Source: Bacteroidota bacterium
GTDB taxonomy: Bacteria > Bacteroidota > Bacteroidia > B-17B0 > Aurantibacillaceae
Direction: 5' to 3'
Assembly: GCA_013288015.1 (NCBI GenBank)
Contig: JABDCR010000005.1
Coordinates: 19,772-83,771 of the forward strand
Length of the DNA: 64,000 nucleotides
Made by a program: the position numbers and the translations under genes. The notes under the pieces were generated by a model, which searched no databases, was not told the origin of the DNA, and saw only the letters and a program-made list of their open reading frames with translations. Positions 33,670-44,375 of the stretch are shown here, piece by piece (positions within the stretch are counted from its first letter, which is position 1; every line of letters starts with the position of its first letter).

Positions 33670-34950
33670 TCATAAAGAATTATCAGCTACCTGAGCAGGA
33701 ACATGGATTTCAAGCGGGAAGCTAATAGTAAATGTTGTTCCATTATTAATCTCACTCTTTGCACTTATGTATCCATTGTGCTCCTCAATAATTTTTTTAC
33801 AAATTGCCAAGCCAATGCCTGTTCCTGCATATTCAGAATTCCCATGAAGTCTTTTGAACATCTTAAATATCTGCTCTGCATATTTCTGCTCAAAGCCTAT
33901 TCCATTATCTTGAACTTGAATCCTGCAATATTTTTTTATGGCGATATTATCAGACGAGTTTTCAGGCGTTTCTATTTTTGATGTGATTTTTATAATAGGA
34001 GCAATGTTCTTTTTCGAATACTTAAGTGCATTATTAATTATATTCTGAAACAATAGTTTGATTAACGTTGGATATACAAATAGTTTTGGTAGTGGGTCAA
34101 TTGTGATTTGAGCATTTTTTTCATTAATCTGCAAGTCCATGTCTGATAGTATGTCTTGAAGTATGACATTCATATCAGAGTATACAAGTAAATCTTTTGT
34201 TCCGGCAATTTTACTGAATGCTAAAATATCATCTATTAGTGTTTGCATCCGCTCGCATGCTCCCTGCATCTTATCAAGATACAATTTTCCATCGCTATCT
34301 AATTTATCAGAATATTTGGTAGCAATCCGATCACTAAAAGTTCTAATCTTTCTAAGAGGTTCTTGAAGGTCGTGAGATGCAATAAAGGCAAATTGGTCCA
34401 ACTCTTTGTTAGTTGATTCAAGTTCTTCAATGTTTTTTAATAATTGTTTGTTTAGCTCTTTTATTTTTTCTTCAGAAGCAATTCTGTCATTCACTTCTAT
34501 CTCTAAACTTTTATTTATAGCTCTTAATTTTTGCTCCTGTTCAATTAGTTGGCGATTTTTTTTAAATAGCTCAATATATACTGAAACCTTTGCTCGTAAT
34601 AAATTTGGTTGAATTGGTTTGTAAATATAATCTACTGCACCGGCTTTATAAGCTTTAAAAATACTCTCATCTCCGTAACTGTGTGCAGTAATAAAGATAA
34701 TTGGAATTTGTTGCAGCTTTTCTCGCTGATAAATTAGGGTTGCTGTTTCAAAACCATTAAGGTCAGGCATTTCAACATCCATCAAAATCAATGTAAAATC
34801 CCATTCTTTTAATAATATTTTTAATGCCTCTCTACCTGAATTTGCTCTTGTTATCTGGTAGTTATCTTTTGCAAAGATACTTTCCATTGAGAGTAAATTG
34901 TTTTCTTTATCATCAACCAATAAAATTTTTATTCGCAATACTTTTTGCAT
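33670..34950 (-). CDS. Receiver-histidine kinase protein (response regulator fused to kinase)
   Basis: 426 residues. An N-terminal receiver (about 5-125): LLVDDKENN, Asp in LILMDVEMPDLNG, Lys in YIYKPIQP. A coiled-coil linker (about 125-185) follows, then a HisKA domain with FIASHDLQEPLRKI and a C-terminal ATPase (NALKYSKK, DNGIGF, GTGIGLAICKKI). There is no membrane segment, so it senses through its receiver, which is expected to be fed by another kinase. It is eight bases downstream of the giant kinase gene on the same strand, so they form one operon. Confidence 0.92.
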   Translation of the reverse strand: MQKVLRIKILLVDDKENNLLSMESIFAKDNYQITRANSGREALKILLKEWDFTLILMDVEMPDLNGFETATLIYQREKLQQIPIIFITAHSYGDESIFKAYKAGAVDYIYKPIQPNLLRAKVSVYIELFKKNRQLIEQEQKLRAINKSLEIEVNDRIASEEKIKELNKQLLKNIEELESTNKELDQFAFIASHDLQEPLRKIRTFSDRIATKYSDKLDSDGKLYLDKMQGACERMQTLIDDILAFSKIAGTKDLLVYSDMNVILQDILSDMDLQINEKNAQITIDPLPKLFVYPTLIKLLFQNIINNALKYSKKNIAPIIKITSKIETPENSSDNIAIKKYCRIQVQDNGIGFEQKYAEQIFKMFKRLHGNSEYAGTGIGLAICKKIIEEHNGYISAKSEINNGTTFTISFPLEIHVPAQVADNSL

Positions 34951-34958
34951 AGCACATT

Positions 34959-37900
34959 TTATTTATAAAACCATATTCTCATCATTGATAATAATTGATC
35001 CATTTTCAAAGGTTTTGTAATATAATCTGATGCTCCTGCTTCAATACATTTCTGACGGTCACCTTTCATTGCTTTTGCAGTTACAGCAATAATTGGCAGT
35101 GTATTGTTTTTGTGTTCTCTTCTTATTTTTTGCATGGTTTCATATCCATCCATTTCCGGCATCATAATATCCATTAAAACCATTTCTATGTCATTGGATT
35201 CATTCATCAAGTTTATAGCTTCTTTACCACTTTCAGCAGTAATAACGTCAATGTTGTATCTTTCAAAAACAGTTGTAATGGCAAAAAGATTTCGTACATC
35301 GTCATCTACTACAAGGACTTTTTTTCCGGCTAAAATATCGTCTTTCATCCTGAACTTTTCCATAATCTTACGCTTCTCCAGTGGAAATTTCGCGTAATTT
35401 ACGTGTAAAAACATCATCGTTTCCTCCAACAATCTATCAAGTGAATTTACATCTTTCAAAACAATTCGGCTCGAAATTTTATTTAACTGAGATAGTTCAC
35501 GTTTACTAAAATCTTTGGCAGAATAAATAATTATTGGAACTAATGTAAGTTTATCATTGTTTATTTTTTTGATGAGATCTAACCCTGAAATATCCGGTAA
35601 TGTATAATCCAAAATAATTGTATCAAACTCTTTACTGTTTATTAGCTGAAGGGCTTTTTCTCCTGTTGATGCAATTGTTATTTCAATATTTTCTTCTTTA
35701 AGCAGTTTTACAATTTGCGATGATTCTAATTCATTGTCTTCAACAACTAATAATTGCTTTATTTCTCTTGAGTTAAAATCAATAATGTCAGAAAAAAGAC
35801 TATCTAATTGTTCGTTACTTAAAGGTTTAAGTAAAAAACTACGTGCTCCACGCTGTAAAGCAAGTATTTTATTTTCTTCGCCCGATATTAAGTGGATAGG
35901 GATATGTCTGTAATTCAAATCATTTTTAAGTAAATCAAGTACTTTCCAACCACTTGTGTCGGGGAGCTTTACATCAAGTGTAATGGCAATTGGTTTAAAG
36001 CGTGCTACATAATTAAATATTTCAACATAGTTTGTTGCAATAATAACTTTGAGTCCGTCAACGTGTGCGCGGTCAATCATAATTCTTCCAAAGCGAGGAT
36101 CATCTTCAATTACCAATACTATTTTATCGTTTGGTAAAATATTATTTCTATCATCACCTGTTTCGTTAATCATCTCATCAACCCCACTTAATTTTTTAAT
36201 TTCGATGCCATCATCTGTCATCTTTAATGAATTAAGTATATCATCTAATTCCTTTTTTTCAGGTTTAAGTGATTCTGAACTTTGTGTGCTATCAAAATAC
36301 GATGACTCGGCAATTTTATCTAAAGGAAGGAATAGGGTAAAGGTGCTTCCACGCCCGGCATCACTTTCTAATTCAATTGTTCCGCCAAGTAGCTCGGCTA
36401 AACCACGACTAATGGATAATCCTAAACCTGTTCCACCGTATTTACGACTGGTTGAACCTTCTGCTTGCTGAAACGCTTCAAAAATAATTGCCTGTTTATC
36501 TTGTGGAATACCGATACCTGTATCGATAATAGAGAATGCAACTACTTTCTCTGCTTTATCAAGCGTAACGGTTCCCGGTTTCCAAGAATGATTAGCTTCG
36601 TAAATCTTTAATTTAACTTCTCCTTTTTCTGTAAATTTAAATGAATTTGAAAGTAGGTTTTTTAGAATTTGATTTAATCGCTGAGAGTCAGTATCTATTG
36701 ATTGAGGCAGGGTAGGGTCCATCTCAATTTTAAATTTAAGATTCTTAGCTTCAGATAATGGTTTAAATGTTGTTTCAACAAATGTGGATATTTCAGAGAA
36801 ATAAATAGTTGAAATGTTAGCAGAAATAAATCCGGATTCAATTTTTGAAAGGTCAAGTATATCATTAATTAATTGCAATAAGTCATCACCACACGAGTGA
36901 ATTGTTTTTGCATAGCGCGTTTGTTTATCATTTAAGTTACCTTCTGCATTTTCATATAATTGTTGCGCAAGAATTAATAATGAGTTAAGCGGTGTACGTA
37001 ACTCGTGTGACATATTTGCCAAGAACTCTGATTTATATTTAGACGTAAGGGTAAGCTGTTCTGCTTTTTCTTCTAATGAACGACGAGCTTCTTCCACCTC
37101 TTTGTTTTTCGCTTCCACCTCGTTTTTTTGTTTTACAAGCAATAGTGCTTTATCTTGTAATTCATCATTTGTTCGTTTTAGCTCTTCTTGTTGTGTTTTT
37201 AACTCACCTGCCAATGATTGCGATTGCTCAAGTAACTCTTCTGTACGTGTATTTGTTTCAATTGTGTTTACAACTATACCAATACTCTCTGTTAACTGGT
37301 TTAAAAAATCTAAGTGAGTTTGACTGAATGTTTCGAGTGACCCTAATTCAATAACCGCCTTTACATTATTTTCAAATAATACAGGAAGTACAATTAAGTT
37401 GGCAGGTTTTGCTTTTCCAAGCCCCGAAGTAATTTTTATATAATCGTTAGGAACGCTTGAAAGTATAATTCTTTCTTTTTCAAAAGCACACTGCCCTACT
37501 AAGCCTTCGCCAATAGCAAATTCTTTTGGAACATGTTTGTCTGATTTATAGGCGTAAGATGCAAACAATTTTAATTTTGATTTTTCTTCTTCAGAAGATA
37601 GAATATAAAAGGCTCCGTAATGTGCTGTAACCACCTGTGCTAATTCGGAAAGGATTCGCATAGCAACAGTATGTAAATCTTTTTGCCCTTGTAACATTTG
37701 TGTAAATTTTGCAAGGTTAGATTTTAGCCAATCTTGTTCTTGGTTTAATAAGGTTGTTTCACGAAGGTTAGTAATCATTTGGTTGATGGTATCTTTTAAC
37801 TCTTCCACTTCACCTTTAGCATCTACACGAATGTTACGTGTTAAGTCGCCTTTTGTTACCGCCGATGCCACCTCAGAAATTGAACGTACCTGTGTTGTTA

Positions 37901-40900
37901 AATTTTGCGCAAGCTGGTTTACGTTCTCTGTTAAGTTTTTCCATATACCTGAGGCACCCGGTACACTTGCCTGGCCACCTAATCGTCCTTCAACACCCAC
38001 CTCACGTGCCACGTTAGTTACCTGGTCGGCAAACACGGCAAGTGTTTCAATCATCTCGTTAATTGTATCTGTTAATTGTGCTACCTCTCCTTTTGCATTG
38101 ATAGATAATTTTTGACGAAGGTCACCGGTTGCTACCGATGTTACAACTTTAGCAATACCACGTACTTGTGATGTTAAGTTAGATGCCATCATGTTTACCG
38201 AGTCAGAAAGATCTTTCCAGATACCCACAACACCTTTTACTTCAGCTTGTCCACCCAATTTACCTTCGGTACCAACCTCACGTGCCACACGTGTTACCTC
38301 AAAAGCAAATGAGTTTAATTGCTCCACCATTTTGTTAATAGTGTTCTTTAAATCAAAAATTTCACCTTTAACGTCAATGGATACTGTTTTAGATAAGTCA
38401 CCACTTGCCACCGCTTTTGTTACTTCGGCAATGTTACGTACCTGTGCTGTTAAGTTACCCGTCATTTGGTTTACAGAGTCCGTTAAATCTTTCCATGTTC
38501 CTGCTACACCCGGTACAAAGGCTTGTCCGCCAAGCTTTCCATCTGTTCCCACCTCACGAGCCACACGTGTTACCTCCGATGCAAATCCGCGAAGCTGATC
38601 CACCATTGTGTTTAGTGTTTCTTTTAATTGTAAAATTTCTCCGCGTACGTCAACCGTAATTTTTTTAGATAAGTCACCATTCGCAACCGCAATTGCTACA
38701 TCAGCAATGTTACGCACTTGTGTAGTTAAGTTACCTGCCATTTGGTTTACCGAGTCGGTCAAATCTTTCCACGTTCCTGCAACACCTGGTACGTGAGCTT
38801 GCCCACCTAGTTTACCTTCTGTTCCCACCTCACGAGCCACACGAGTTACCTCCGATGCAAATCCACGAAGCTGATCCACCATCGTGTTAATTGTATTTTT
38901 TAATTCTAATATTTCACCTTTAACATCCACCGCAATTTTACGCGATAAGTCACCATTCGCAACCGCAGTTGTTACCTCTGCAATGTTACGTACCTGCGAT
39001 GTTAAGTTAGATGCCATTTTATTTACCGAGTCAGTTAAATCTTTCCATGTTCCACCAACACCGGGTACATAGGCCTGACCACCTAACTGCCCTTCAGAAC
39101 CTACCTCGCGCGCCACACGTGTTACCTCTGAACCGAATGAGTTCAGCTGATCCACCATGGTGTTAATTGTATTTTTTAATTCAAGTACTTCTCCTTTTAC
39201 GTCCACCGTAATTTTACGCGATAAATCTCCTTTCGCCACAGCAGTTGTCACCTCTGCAATATTACGTACCTGTGCTGTTAAGTTAGCCCCCATCTGATTC
39301 ACCGAGTCAGTTAAATCTTTCCATATACCATCTACACCTTCTACCGTTGCTTGTCCACCCAGTTTACCTTCACTACCAACCTCACGCGCCACACGTGTTA
39401 CCTCTGAACCAAAAGAGTTCAGCTGATCCACCATCGTATTAATTGTATCTTTTAATTCTAATATCTCTCCTTTTACGTCCACCGTAATTTTACGCGATAA
39501 ATCTCCTTTTGCCACGGCAGTTGTTACTTCGGCAATGTTACGTACCTGACCTGTTAAGTTACCGGCCATTTGGTTTACCGAGTCAGTCAAGTTTTTCCAT
39601 GTTCCACCAACACCGGTCACTGTTGCTTGTCCGCCCAGTTTACCTTCTGTTCCAACCTCAAGTGCCACACGTGTTACCTCAGATGCAAATGAGTTAAGCT
39701 GATCCACCATTGTATTAATAGCGTCTTTTAATTCAAGAATTTCTCCTTTAACATCCACTGTAATTTTACGTGATAAATCTCCTTTTGCCACGGCAGTTGT
39801 TACATCGGCAATGTTACGCACCTGTGCCGTTAAATTTCCTGTCATCTGATTTACCGAGTCAGTCAAATCTTTCCATACACCATCCACACCTACAACCGTT
39901 GCTTGGCCACCTAACTTACCTTCGCTACCAACCTCACGCGCCACACGTGTTACCTCTGAACCGAATGAGTTCAGCTGATCCACCATGGTGTTAATTGTTC
40001 TTTTTAATTCAAGAATTTCTCCTTTAACGTCCACTGTAATTTTACGCGATAAATCTCCTTTTGCCACCGCAGTTGTTACTTCGGCAATATTACGTACCTG
40101 TGCCGTTAAGTTAGATCCCATCTGATTTACAGAATCCGTTAAATCTTTCCAGATACCATCTACACCTTCCACCGTTGCTTGTCCACCCAGTTTACCTTCG
40201 CTACCAACCTCACGCGCCACACGTGTTACCTCTGAACCAAAAGAGTTCAGCTGATCCACCATGGTGTTAATTGTTCTTTTTAATTCAAGAATTTCTCCCT
40301 TTACATCCACCGTAATTTTGCGCGATAAATCTCCTTTTGCCACGGCAGTTGTTACTTCAGCAATGTTACGCACCTGTGATGTTAAGTTAGATCCCATCTG
40401 GTTTACCGAGTCGGTCAAATCTTTCCACACACCGGCAACCCCTTTTACTTTTGCTTGCCCACCCAGTTTACCTTCGCTACCTACTTCACGTGCCACACGT
40501 GTTACCTCAGATGAAAATGAGTTAAGCTGATCCACCATTGTATTGATGGTGTTTTTTAACTCTAAAATTTCTCCTTTAACGTCAACAGTAATTTTACGCG
40601 ATAAATCTCCGTTAGCCACAGCAGTAGTTACCTCTGCAATGTTACGTACCTGACCCGTTAAGTTACCGGCCATCTGATTTACCGAATCAGTCAAATCTTT
40701 CCATGTACCGGCAACACCTTTTACTTGCGCTTGTCCACCCAATTTACCTTCTGTTCCCACCTCAAGCGCCACACGCGTTACCTCAGATGAGAAAGAGTTA
40801 AGCTGATCCACCATCGTGTTAATAGTATTTTTCAGCTCTAAAATTTCTCCTTTTACATCCACCGTAATTTTTTTCGATAAATCTCCTTTAGCCACCGCAG

Positions 40901-41657
40901 TTGTTACATCAGCAATGTTACGTACCTGTGCCGTAAGGTTTACGGCCATTAAGTTTACCGAGTCGGTCAAATCTTTCCACACACCTGCCACACCTTTTAC
41001 TTTTGCTTGCCCACCCAACTTACCTTCCGATCCCACCTCACGTGATACACGCGTAACCTCCATGGTAAATAGATTTAACTGTTTTACCATATCATTCACC
41101 TCTTTGGCAATACGGGCAAATTCTCCTTGTAACGAATGATCTCCTGTTTCAATTGGAATTTGTTGTGAAAGATTTCCTTTTGCTACCGCAGAAATTACAC
41201 GATCTATCTCTCTTACTGGGTAAACCAAATCTGAAATAAGTGAATTAAGATCTTCAACACTATTTTTCCATTCGCCTTGCGCATATGGTAATGCAATGCG
41301 ATGGTTTAATTTCCCTTCTTTACCAATTGTAATTCTTGCTCTCGAAAATTCTTTCACTAATTTTTTATTCATTGAAATAATTTCGTTCAATGTATCGCAT
41401 ATTTTTCCGCTTATGCCAACTTTATTGATTGGCATTTTTGCATCAAAATTTCCGTTTTTAACTTCAGTAAGAATTGAGAGCAATTCATTTGCATCTAACA
41501 AATAGCCCCCATTATCTTGAAAAATAGTTTCTTTATTTAACGATTCTTCTATTGAAGCTTTTCCGTTTTTTGTTTTTTTTACACTAACTTGTGCATCAAG
41601 TATTTTAGCATCTGCAGAATAGGATGCGATTTTTGTTTTTTTTAATCCCGTCGCCAT
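34959..41657 (-). CDS. Giant soluble hybrid histidine kinase with twelve tandem HAMP-type repeats
   Basis: 2232 residues with no predicted membrane segment. Residues about 200-1303 are twelve tandem units of 92 residues ([10 protein letters not shown]..., WKDLTDSVN..., [10 protein letters not shown]..., [12 protein letters not shown]), preceded by a degenerate unit. Then a GAF domain (about 1325-1475), a long coiled coil, HisKA with [11 protein letters not shown] (His1551), ATPase (about 1660-1790) and three receivers (about 1870-1985, 1995-2110, 2120-2232; the last is the canonical C-terminal receiver). The layout is that of soluble poly-HAMP kinases such as fungal Nik1/Os-1. Its role in osmotic or other stress is inferred from that similarity. 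It is eight bases upstream of 33670-34950. Confidence 0.95.
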   Translation of the reverse strand: MATGLKKTKIASYSADAKILDAQVSVKKTKNGKASIEESLNKETIFQDNGGYLLDANELLSILTEVKNGNFDAKMPINKVGISGKICDTLNEIISMNKKLVKEFSRARITIGKEGKLNHRIALPYAQGEWKNSVEDLNSLISDLVYPVREIDRVISAVAKGNLSQQIPIETGDHSLQGEFARIAKEVNDMVKQLNLFTMEVTRVSREVGSEGKLGGQAKVKGVAGVWKDLTDSVNLMAVNLTAQVRNIADVTTAVAKGDLSKKITVDVKGEILELKNTINTMVDQLNSFSSEVTRVALEVGTEGKLGGQAQVKGVAGTWKDLTDSVNQMAGNLTGQVRNIAEVTTAVANGDLSRKITVDVKGEILELKNTINTMVDQLNSFSSEVTRVAREVGSEGKLGGQAKVKGVAGVWKDLTDSVNQMGSNLTSQVRNIAEVTTAVAKGDLSRKITVDVKGEILELKRTINTMVDQLNSFGSEVTRVAREVGSEGKLGGQATVEGVDGIWKDLTDSVNQMGSNLTAQVRNIAEVTTAVAKGDLSRKITVDVKGEILELKRTINTMVDQLNSFGSEVTRVAREVGSEGKLGGQATVVGVDGVWKDLTDSVNQMTGNLTAQVRNIADVTTAVAKGDLSRKITVDVKGEILELKDAINTMVDQLNSFASEVTRVALEVGTEGKLGGQATVTGVGGTWKNLTDSVNQMAGNLTGQVRNIAEVTTAVAKGDLSRKITVDVKGEILELKDTINTMVDQLNSFGSEVTRVAREVGSEGKLGGQATVEGVDGIWKDLTDSVNQMGANLTAQVRNIAEVTTAVAKGDLSRKITVDVKGEVLELKNTINTMVDQLNSFGSEVTRVAREVGSEGQLGGQAYVPGVGGTWKDLTDSVNKMASNLTSQVRNIAEVTTAVANGDLSRKIAVDVKGEILELKNTINTMVDQLRGFASEVTRVAREVGTEGKLGGQAHVPGVAGTWKDLTDSVNQMAGNLTTQVRNIADVAIAVANGDLSKKITVDVRGEILQLKETLNTMVDQLRGFASEVTRVAREVGTDGKLGGQAFVPGVAGTWKDLTDSVNQMTGNLTAQVRNIAEVTKAVASGDLSKTVSIDVKGEIFDLKNTINKMVEQLNSFAFEVTRVAREVGTEGKLGGQAEVKGVVGIWKDLSDSVNMMASNLTSQVRGIAKVVTSVATGDLRQKLSINAKGEVAQLTDTINEMIETLAVFADQVTNVAREVGVEGRLGGQASVPGASGIWKNLTENVNQLAQNLTTQVRSISEVASAVTKGDLTRNIRVDAKGEVEELKDTINQMITNLRETTLLNQEQDWLKSNLAKFTQMLQGQKDLHTVAMRILSELAQVVTAHYGAFYILSSEEEKSKLKLFASYAYKSDKHVPKEFAIGEGLVGQCAFEKERIILSSVPNDYIKITSGLGKAKPANLIVLPVLFENNVKAVIELGSLETFSQTHLDFLNQLTESIGIVVNTIETNTRTEELLEQSQSLAGELKTQQEELKRTNDELQDKALLLVKQKNEVEAKNKEVEEARRSLEEKAEQLTLTSKYKSEFLANMSHELRTPLNSLLILAQQLYENAEGNLNDKQTRYAKTIHSCGDDLLQLINDILDLSKIESGFISANISTIYFSEISTFVETTFKPLSEAKNLKFKIEMDPTLPQSIDTDSQRLNQILKNLLSNSFKFTEKGEVKLKIYEANHSWKPGTVTLDKAEKVVAFSIIDTGIGIPQDKQAIIFEAFQQAEGSTSRKYGGTGLGLSISRGLAELLGGTIELESDAGRGSTFTLFLPLDKIAESSYFDSTQSSESLKPEKKELDDILNSLKMTDDGIEIKKLSGVDEMINETGDDRNNILPNDKIVLVIEDDPRFGRIMIDRAHVDGLKVIIATNYVEIFNYVARFKPIAITLDVKLPDTSGWKVLDLLKNDLNYRHIPIHLISGEENKILALQRGARSFLLKPLSNEQLDSLFSDIIDFNSREIKQLLVVEDNELESSQIVKLLKEENIEITIASTGEKALQLINSKEFDTIILDYTLPDISGLDLIKKINNDKLTLVPIIIYSAKDFSKRELSQLNKISSRIVLKDVNSLDRLLEETMMFLHVNYAKFPLEKRKIMEKFRMKDDILAGKKVLVVDDDVRNLFAITTVFERYNIDVITAESGKEAINLMNESNDIEMVLMDIMMPEMDGYETMQKIRREHKNNTLPIIAVTAKAMKGDRQKCIEAGASDYITKPLKMDQLLSMMRIWFYK
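37749..41060 (-). repeat. Array of twelve 276-bp direct repeats (poly-HAMP coding)
   Basis: Twelve coding repeats of 276 bp, each giving 92 residues with conserved phase. Neighbouring units differ mostly at scattered third positions, in the VKGVAG/VEGVDG segment and at a few Ala/Thr/Ser sites. This is an in-frame tandem duplication array and a likely site of copy-number change by recombination. Confidence 0.9.
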
Positions 41658-41917
41658 TTATTAGTTTTTTAAATTACTAACACTAATATTTCTTATAATG
41701 TCAAAGCTAATTTAATTTAATAAAAGGCTCAAAGATTGTTGATAAATCAACTGGTTGGGGAATTTTTGCCACACTTTTTACATCTCAAATAATGTGCCAA
41801 TATTTGATTTTTTCAGATGAATTTACAATTTAAGACTATAATGCTAATCATCTTTTTGACGATGAATAAGTTTGGGGATATTTAGTCTTAAAAAAAAGAA
41901 TTAATAAAAAACTATTA

Positions 41918-41925
41918 AAATTAAT
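41918..41925. repeat. Target site duplication, left copy (AAATTAAT)
   Basis: Eight bases identical to 43701-43708; the right copy contains the stop codon of the receiver gene at 43704. Confidence 0.92.
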
Positions 41926-41951
41926 GGCTCAACTCTAATTAGTGACTGATA
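41926..41951 (+). repeat. Left terminal inverted repeat of the IS
   Basis: 26 bases beginning GGCTCAACTC, identical to the reverse complement of 43675-43700. Confidence 0.95.
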
Positions 41952-42085
41952 AAATTAAAGATAGCAATATTTTTAAAGATATTTATCATAAACACATCTA
42001 TTTCATATGCAATATTCTAATTTTTCAGGAAGTAATAATTGTAGTATAATTAAAAATACTACCTTGGCAGGATACAACCCAATTT

Positions 42086-42493
42086 ATGCCCATTTTAACG
42101 AGCAGATTTACAGAGATTCGTCCGGCAATAAATGGAAGTGTTTATCATCAGGGCATACTACTGGAAGCAACAGTGCGTATGTTAATAGATACTGGTGCAG
42201 GGAAGACGGCCATATCTCACAAACTTTTCCTGGATAATAATATAACACCTTTGAGACTTGGGACAACAAGAACTCCTTATAAAAAAAGAGCCAAAACCGC
42301 AATTTATCAAAATGTTAGAATTGTTTTACGTGATGATGCTGGAATAACATTCGAATTAATATTTTCAGAAATTGAATCTATAATAGGCAGCACTTATGAT
42401 TTCCCTGTTATTTTAGGAATGGATGTTTTGGATTTAGGAAAATTTACTCTTTGGGGAAGAGATAATAAGAGATTTACTCTTGTTTTACCTTAG
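42086..42493 (+). CDS. Retropepsin-like aspartic protease, passenger gene of the IS
   Basis: 135 residues. The catalytic motif is Asp35 in MLIDTGAGKTAIS, and a second hallmark FPVILGMDVLDLGKF (about 106-120) corresponds to the conserved hydrophobic-Gly-x-D-hydrophobic-L segment of retropepsins. Only one Asp-Thr-Gly is present, so it should work as a homodimer. No signal peptide. The gene lies inside the IS, with its stop nine bases from the transposase stop (convergent). It may be a passenger that helps or protects the element or host; the role is unknown. The frame 42007-42237 overlaps it and is not coding. Confidence 0.8.
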   Translation: MPILTSRFTEIRPAINGSVYHQGILLEATVRMLIDTGAGKTAISHKLFLDNNITPLRLGTTRTPYKKRAKTAIYQNVRIVLRDDAGITFELIFSEIESIIGSTYDFPVILGMDVLDLGKFTLWGRDNKRFTLVLP

Positions 42494-42501
42494 AAATTAC
42501 T

Positions 42502-43596
42502 TTACGCGGCCATTTTATTCGCGTAATAATGGTGTTTGCAATCTCCATGATTTGTTCTGCCGTTATTCTTTAAGAACCGGATAAAACTTAATTCGGATTG
42601 TCTGTACAATTCAATTCCAAACTTGTCTTTGGCAATGGTATCACAAATTTCATCTGTTACATTAAATTTCAATTCATCTTTCTTATGCATCTGAAGTTTG
42701 CTTTCGTGTATAAATTGGTACCACTTGATATAATGCTCTAAATACTTTGTAGATACACCTCTCATGTGCTCATTAACAAAATACTTAAATCCCCTGATTA
42801 AGGAGTTTGCTGTTTGGTTGTGGACTTCTTTATTCAAAAAACTTATGTGGTTTTTTCCAATGAATGTTTGATGCTCGATGTTATTGGCTTTGAAAAAAGA
42901 CTTGTAAGTTACGTGGGCATCGCTGAAAACAGATATGTCTTTGAATTTATCTTTGATAAAATAGTTTTCCATATCCTTTCTTGATGTTCTGCCGGTATGT
43001 GATTGGTGAACATCCAATTTCTTACTTTTACGTCCAGACGAAAAAAATACTTTTACATTGTAAGGCGAATCTCCAACTTGTTTTTTTCTCCAAGCCCTGT
43101 AAACGGCCGGGTCTTCGATACCCATATTCCTTCTTCCTTTTCTTGAAAGCCGGAGCCAGGTTTCATCAAATTCAATAGCTTCTTCTGTAAAGGTGATATT
43201 TGTTTTTGGAGCAATAGCTGAAAGTAATTTTTGTCTCCAGTTAAAGGCAGTCTGTTCGCTTATACATAATTTCTTGCTCATTGCCTTAAGTGAAGGTATA
43301 TTCAACGAAGTAAAGTCATCCACGAATTCATTCCACTTGTTTAATTTCTGTACTTTAGAAAGTACGGTATTGGTTTTATAATTGAAGTTTTTCTTGCAGT
43401 CTTTACAAATGTATTTCTGTATTCCTTTTCTTGTTCCGTTTTTAACGATATAGTCTGAGTGACACTCTGGACAAGCTTTGACATTAATAGAATACTCATC
43501 AAAAACACTATAACTGCTTTTGATGTAATCTATCAGTTCTTTTTTATCACTGATAGATAAATGCTTTATTCCTTTCTTTATTATCCTTAAACTCAT
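42502..43596 (-). CDS. IS1595-family-like transposase (zinc ribbon, DDNK)
   Basis: 364 residues. An N-terminal zinc ribbon (Cys42, Cys45, Cys64, Cys67 in CPECHSD and YICKDCKK), an HTH region (about 98-128, KKLCISEQTAFNWRQKL), then a catalytic core with Asp144 (IEFDETW), Asp226 (VFSDAHV), Asn264 and Lys271 in TANSLIRGFK, fitting the DDNK motif of IS1595-type transposases. No frameshift or internal stop. The promoter would be near the right terminal repeat. Confidence 0.88.
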   Translation of the reverse strand: MSLRIIKKGIKHLSISDKKELIDYIKSSYSVFDEYSINVKACPECHSDYIVKNGTRKGIQKYICKDCKKNFNYKTNTVLSKVQKLNKWNEFVDDFTSLNIPSLKAMSKKLCISEQTAFNWRQKLLSAIAPKTNITFTEEAIEFDETWLRLSRKGRRNMGIEDPAVYRAWRKKQVGDSPYNVKVFFSSGRKSKKLDVHQSHTGRTSRKDMENYFIKDKFKDISVFSDAHVTYKSFFKANNIEHQTFIGKNHISFLNKEVHNQTANSLIRGFKYFVNEHMRGVSTKYLEHYIKWYQFIHESKLQMHKKDELKFNVTDEICDTIAKDKFGIELYRQSELSFIRFLKNNGRTNHGDCKHHYYANKMAA

Positions 43597-43674
43597 TCTG
43601 GACTTTATACATTAAACGTACAAAGACCGAAATTTGTTACAGATTTTCCGTTATTTTTGGGGTTTTGAGTGAAA

Positions 43675-43700
43675 TATCAGTCACTAATTAGAGTTGAGCC
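43675..43700 (-). repeat. Right terminal inverted repeat of the IS
   Basis: 26 bases, exact inverted copy of 41926-41951. Confidence 0.95.
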
Positions 43701-43708
43701 AAATTAAT
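43701..43708. repeat. Target site duplication, right copy (AAATTAAT)
   Basis: Eight bases identical to 41918-41925, directly outside the right inverted repeat. Confidence 0.92.
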
Positions 43709-44117
43709 TTGATTTGCCAGTAGTAGTCGAAATAATTTGAGAAAGTATTTCAACAAGTTTTTTAATGGTGTAAGGCTTTGTTATAAAACCAGTTGCTCCC
43801 ATATTAAGCAATTCTAATTTGTCTCTGTCAGATGAAGAAGTGGTATAAATATATATTGGAATGTTTTGCAAACGCACAATTTTTCGCATTTCAATTAAAC
43901 ACTCCTTTCCACTAACACGAGGCATATTTAAATCTAAAAAAATAAAATTAGGAATAAAATTTCCGTTATTTTCAATAAAATCTAATGCTTCAGCACCATC
44001 TTTTGCTGTTGTATATTTGATGGAAGAATCAATGTCTTTCAGGGCTAAAGTAAAAATTTCCCGATCGTCGATGTCATCATCAATTAGAAAAAATGAAATC
44101 TCTGGTTGCATAAACAA
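43704..44117 (-). CDS. Stand-alone receiver (CheY/Rcp1-type), gene abutting the IS
   Basis: 137 residues, a single receiver: IDDDIDDRE acidic pocket, Asp in FIFLDLNMPR, IYTTSS and the Lys in FITKPYT. It is a close paralogue of 3270-3683. Its stop codon (43704-43706) lies inside the IS target duplication, so the insertion preserved the stop. Before the insertion the gene was about 260 bases upstream of the giant kinase gene on the same strand, so they probably worked together. Confidence 0.9.
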   Translation of the reverse strand: MFMQPEISFFLIDDDIDDREIFTLALKDIDSSIKYTTAKDGAEALDFIENNGNFIPNFIFLDLNMPRVSGKECLIEMRKIVRLQNIPIYIYTTSSSDRDKLELLNMGATGFITKPYTIKKLVEILSQIISTTTGKSN

Positions 44118-44375
44118 AGTTTATTAGCACAATAATAATTCTTTTTATTAAAAAGTTAAGAAAAGTAAATAATAAAATAACCTTAAGTAGTGGTTTCTAG
44201 TACTATAAGTTTTTTAATGAGGATAAAATATAATAGGCAATTTATATTGAAAATACAGAAAACAAGAAATTCTTACATCTTATGTATTGAATTAATAATG
44301 AAAAGCCTCGATATAGATTTTTAACTTACATAATAAGCTGGCATGATATTATTATGAGTAATTAAAAATAATAAT

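Larger units (their letters stand above)
41926..43700 (-). mobile_element. IS1595-family-like insertion sequence with retropepsin-like passenger gene
   Basis: 1775 bp bounded by perfect 26-bp inverted repeats (start GGCTCAACTCTAATTAGTGA; left 41926-41951, right 43675-43700) and flanked by an 8-bp direct duplication AAATTAAT (41918-41925 and 43701-43708). The minus strand encodes a DDNK-type transposase with a zinc ribbon (42502-43596), typical of the IS1595 family, which makes 8-bp duplications. The plus strand carries an aspartic protease gene (42086-42493). Intact ends and intact genes suggest a recent or still mobile element. Confidence 0.93.

Noticed and set aside
37749..41060. Regular repeats considered as a CRISPR array
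   Set aside because: Repeats are 276 bp, coding and contiguous without spacers; no cas genes are present.
37783..41139. Many frames of 60-140 codons on the plus strand opposite the HAMP repeats
   Set aside because: They are the antisense of the 276-bp repeats and recur at repeat spacing; no starts or motifs of their own.
42007..42237. 76-codon frame upstream of and overlapping the retropepsin gene
   Set aside because: Composition is Ser/Asn-rich without domain signal and it overlaps the better supported protease frame; likely a shifted-frame artefact.
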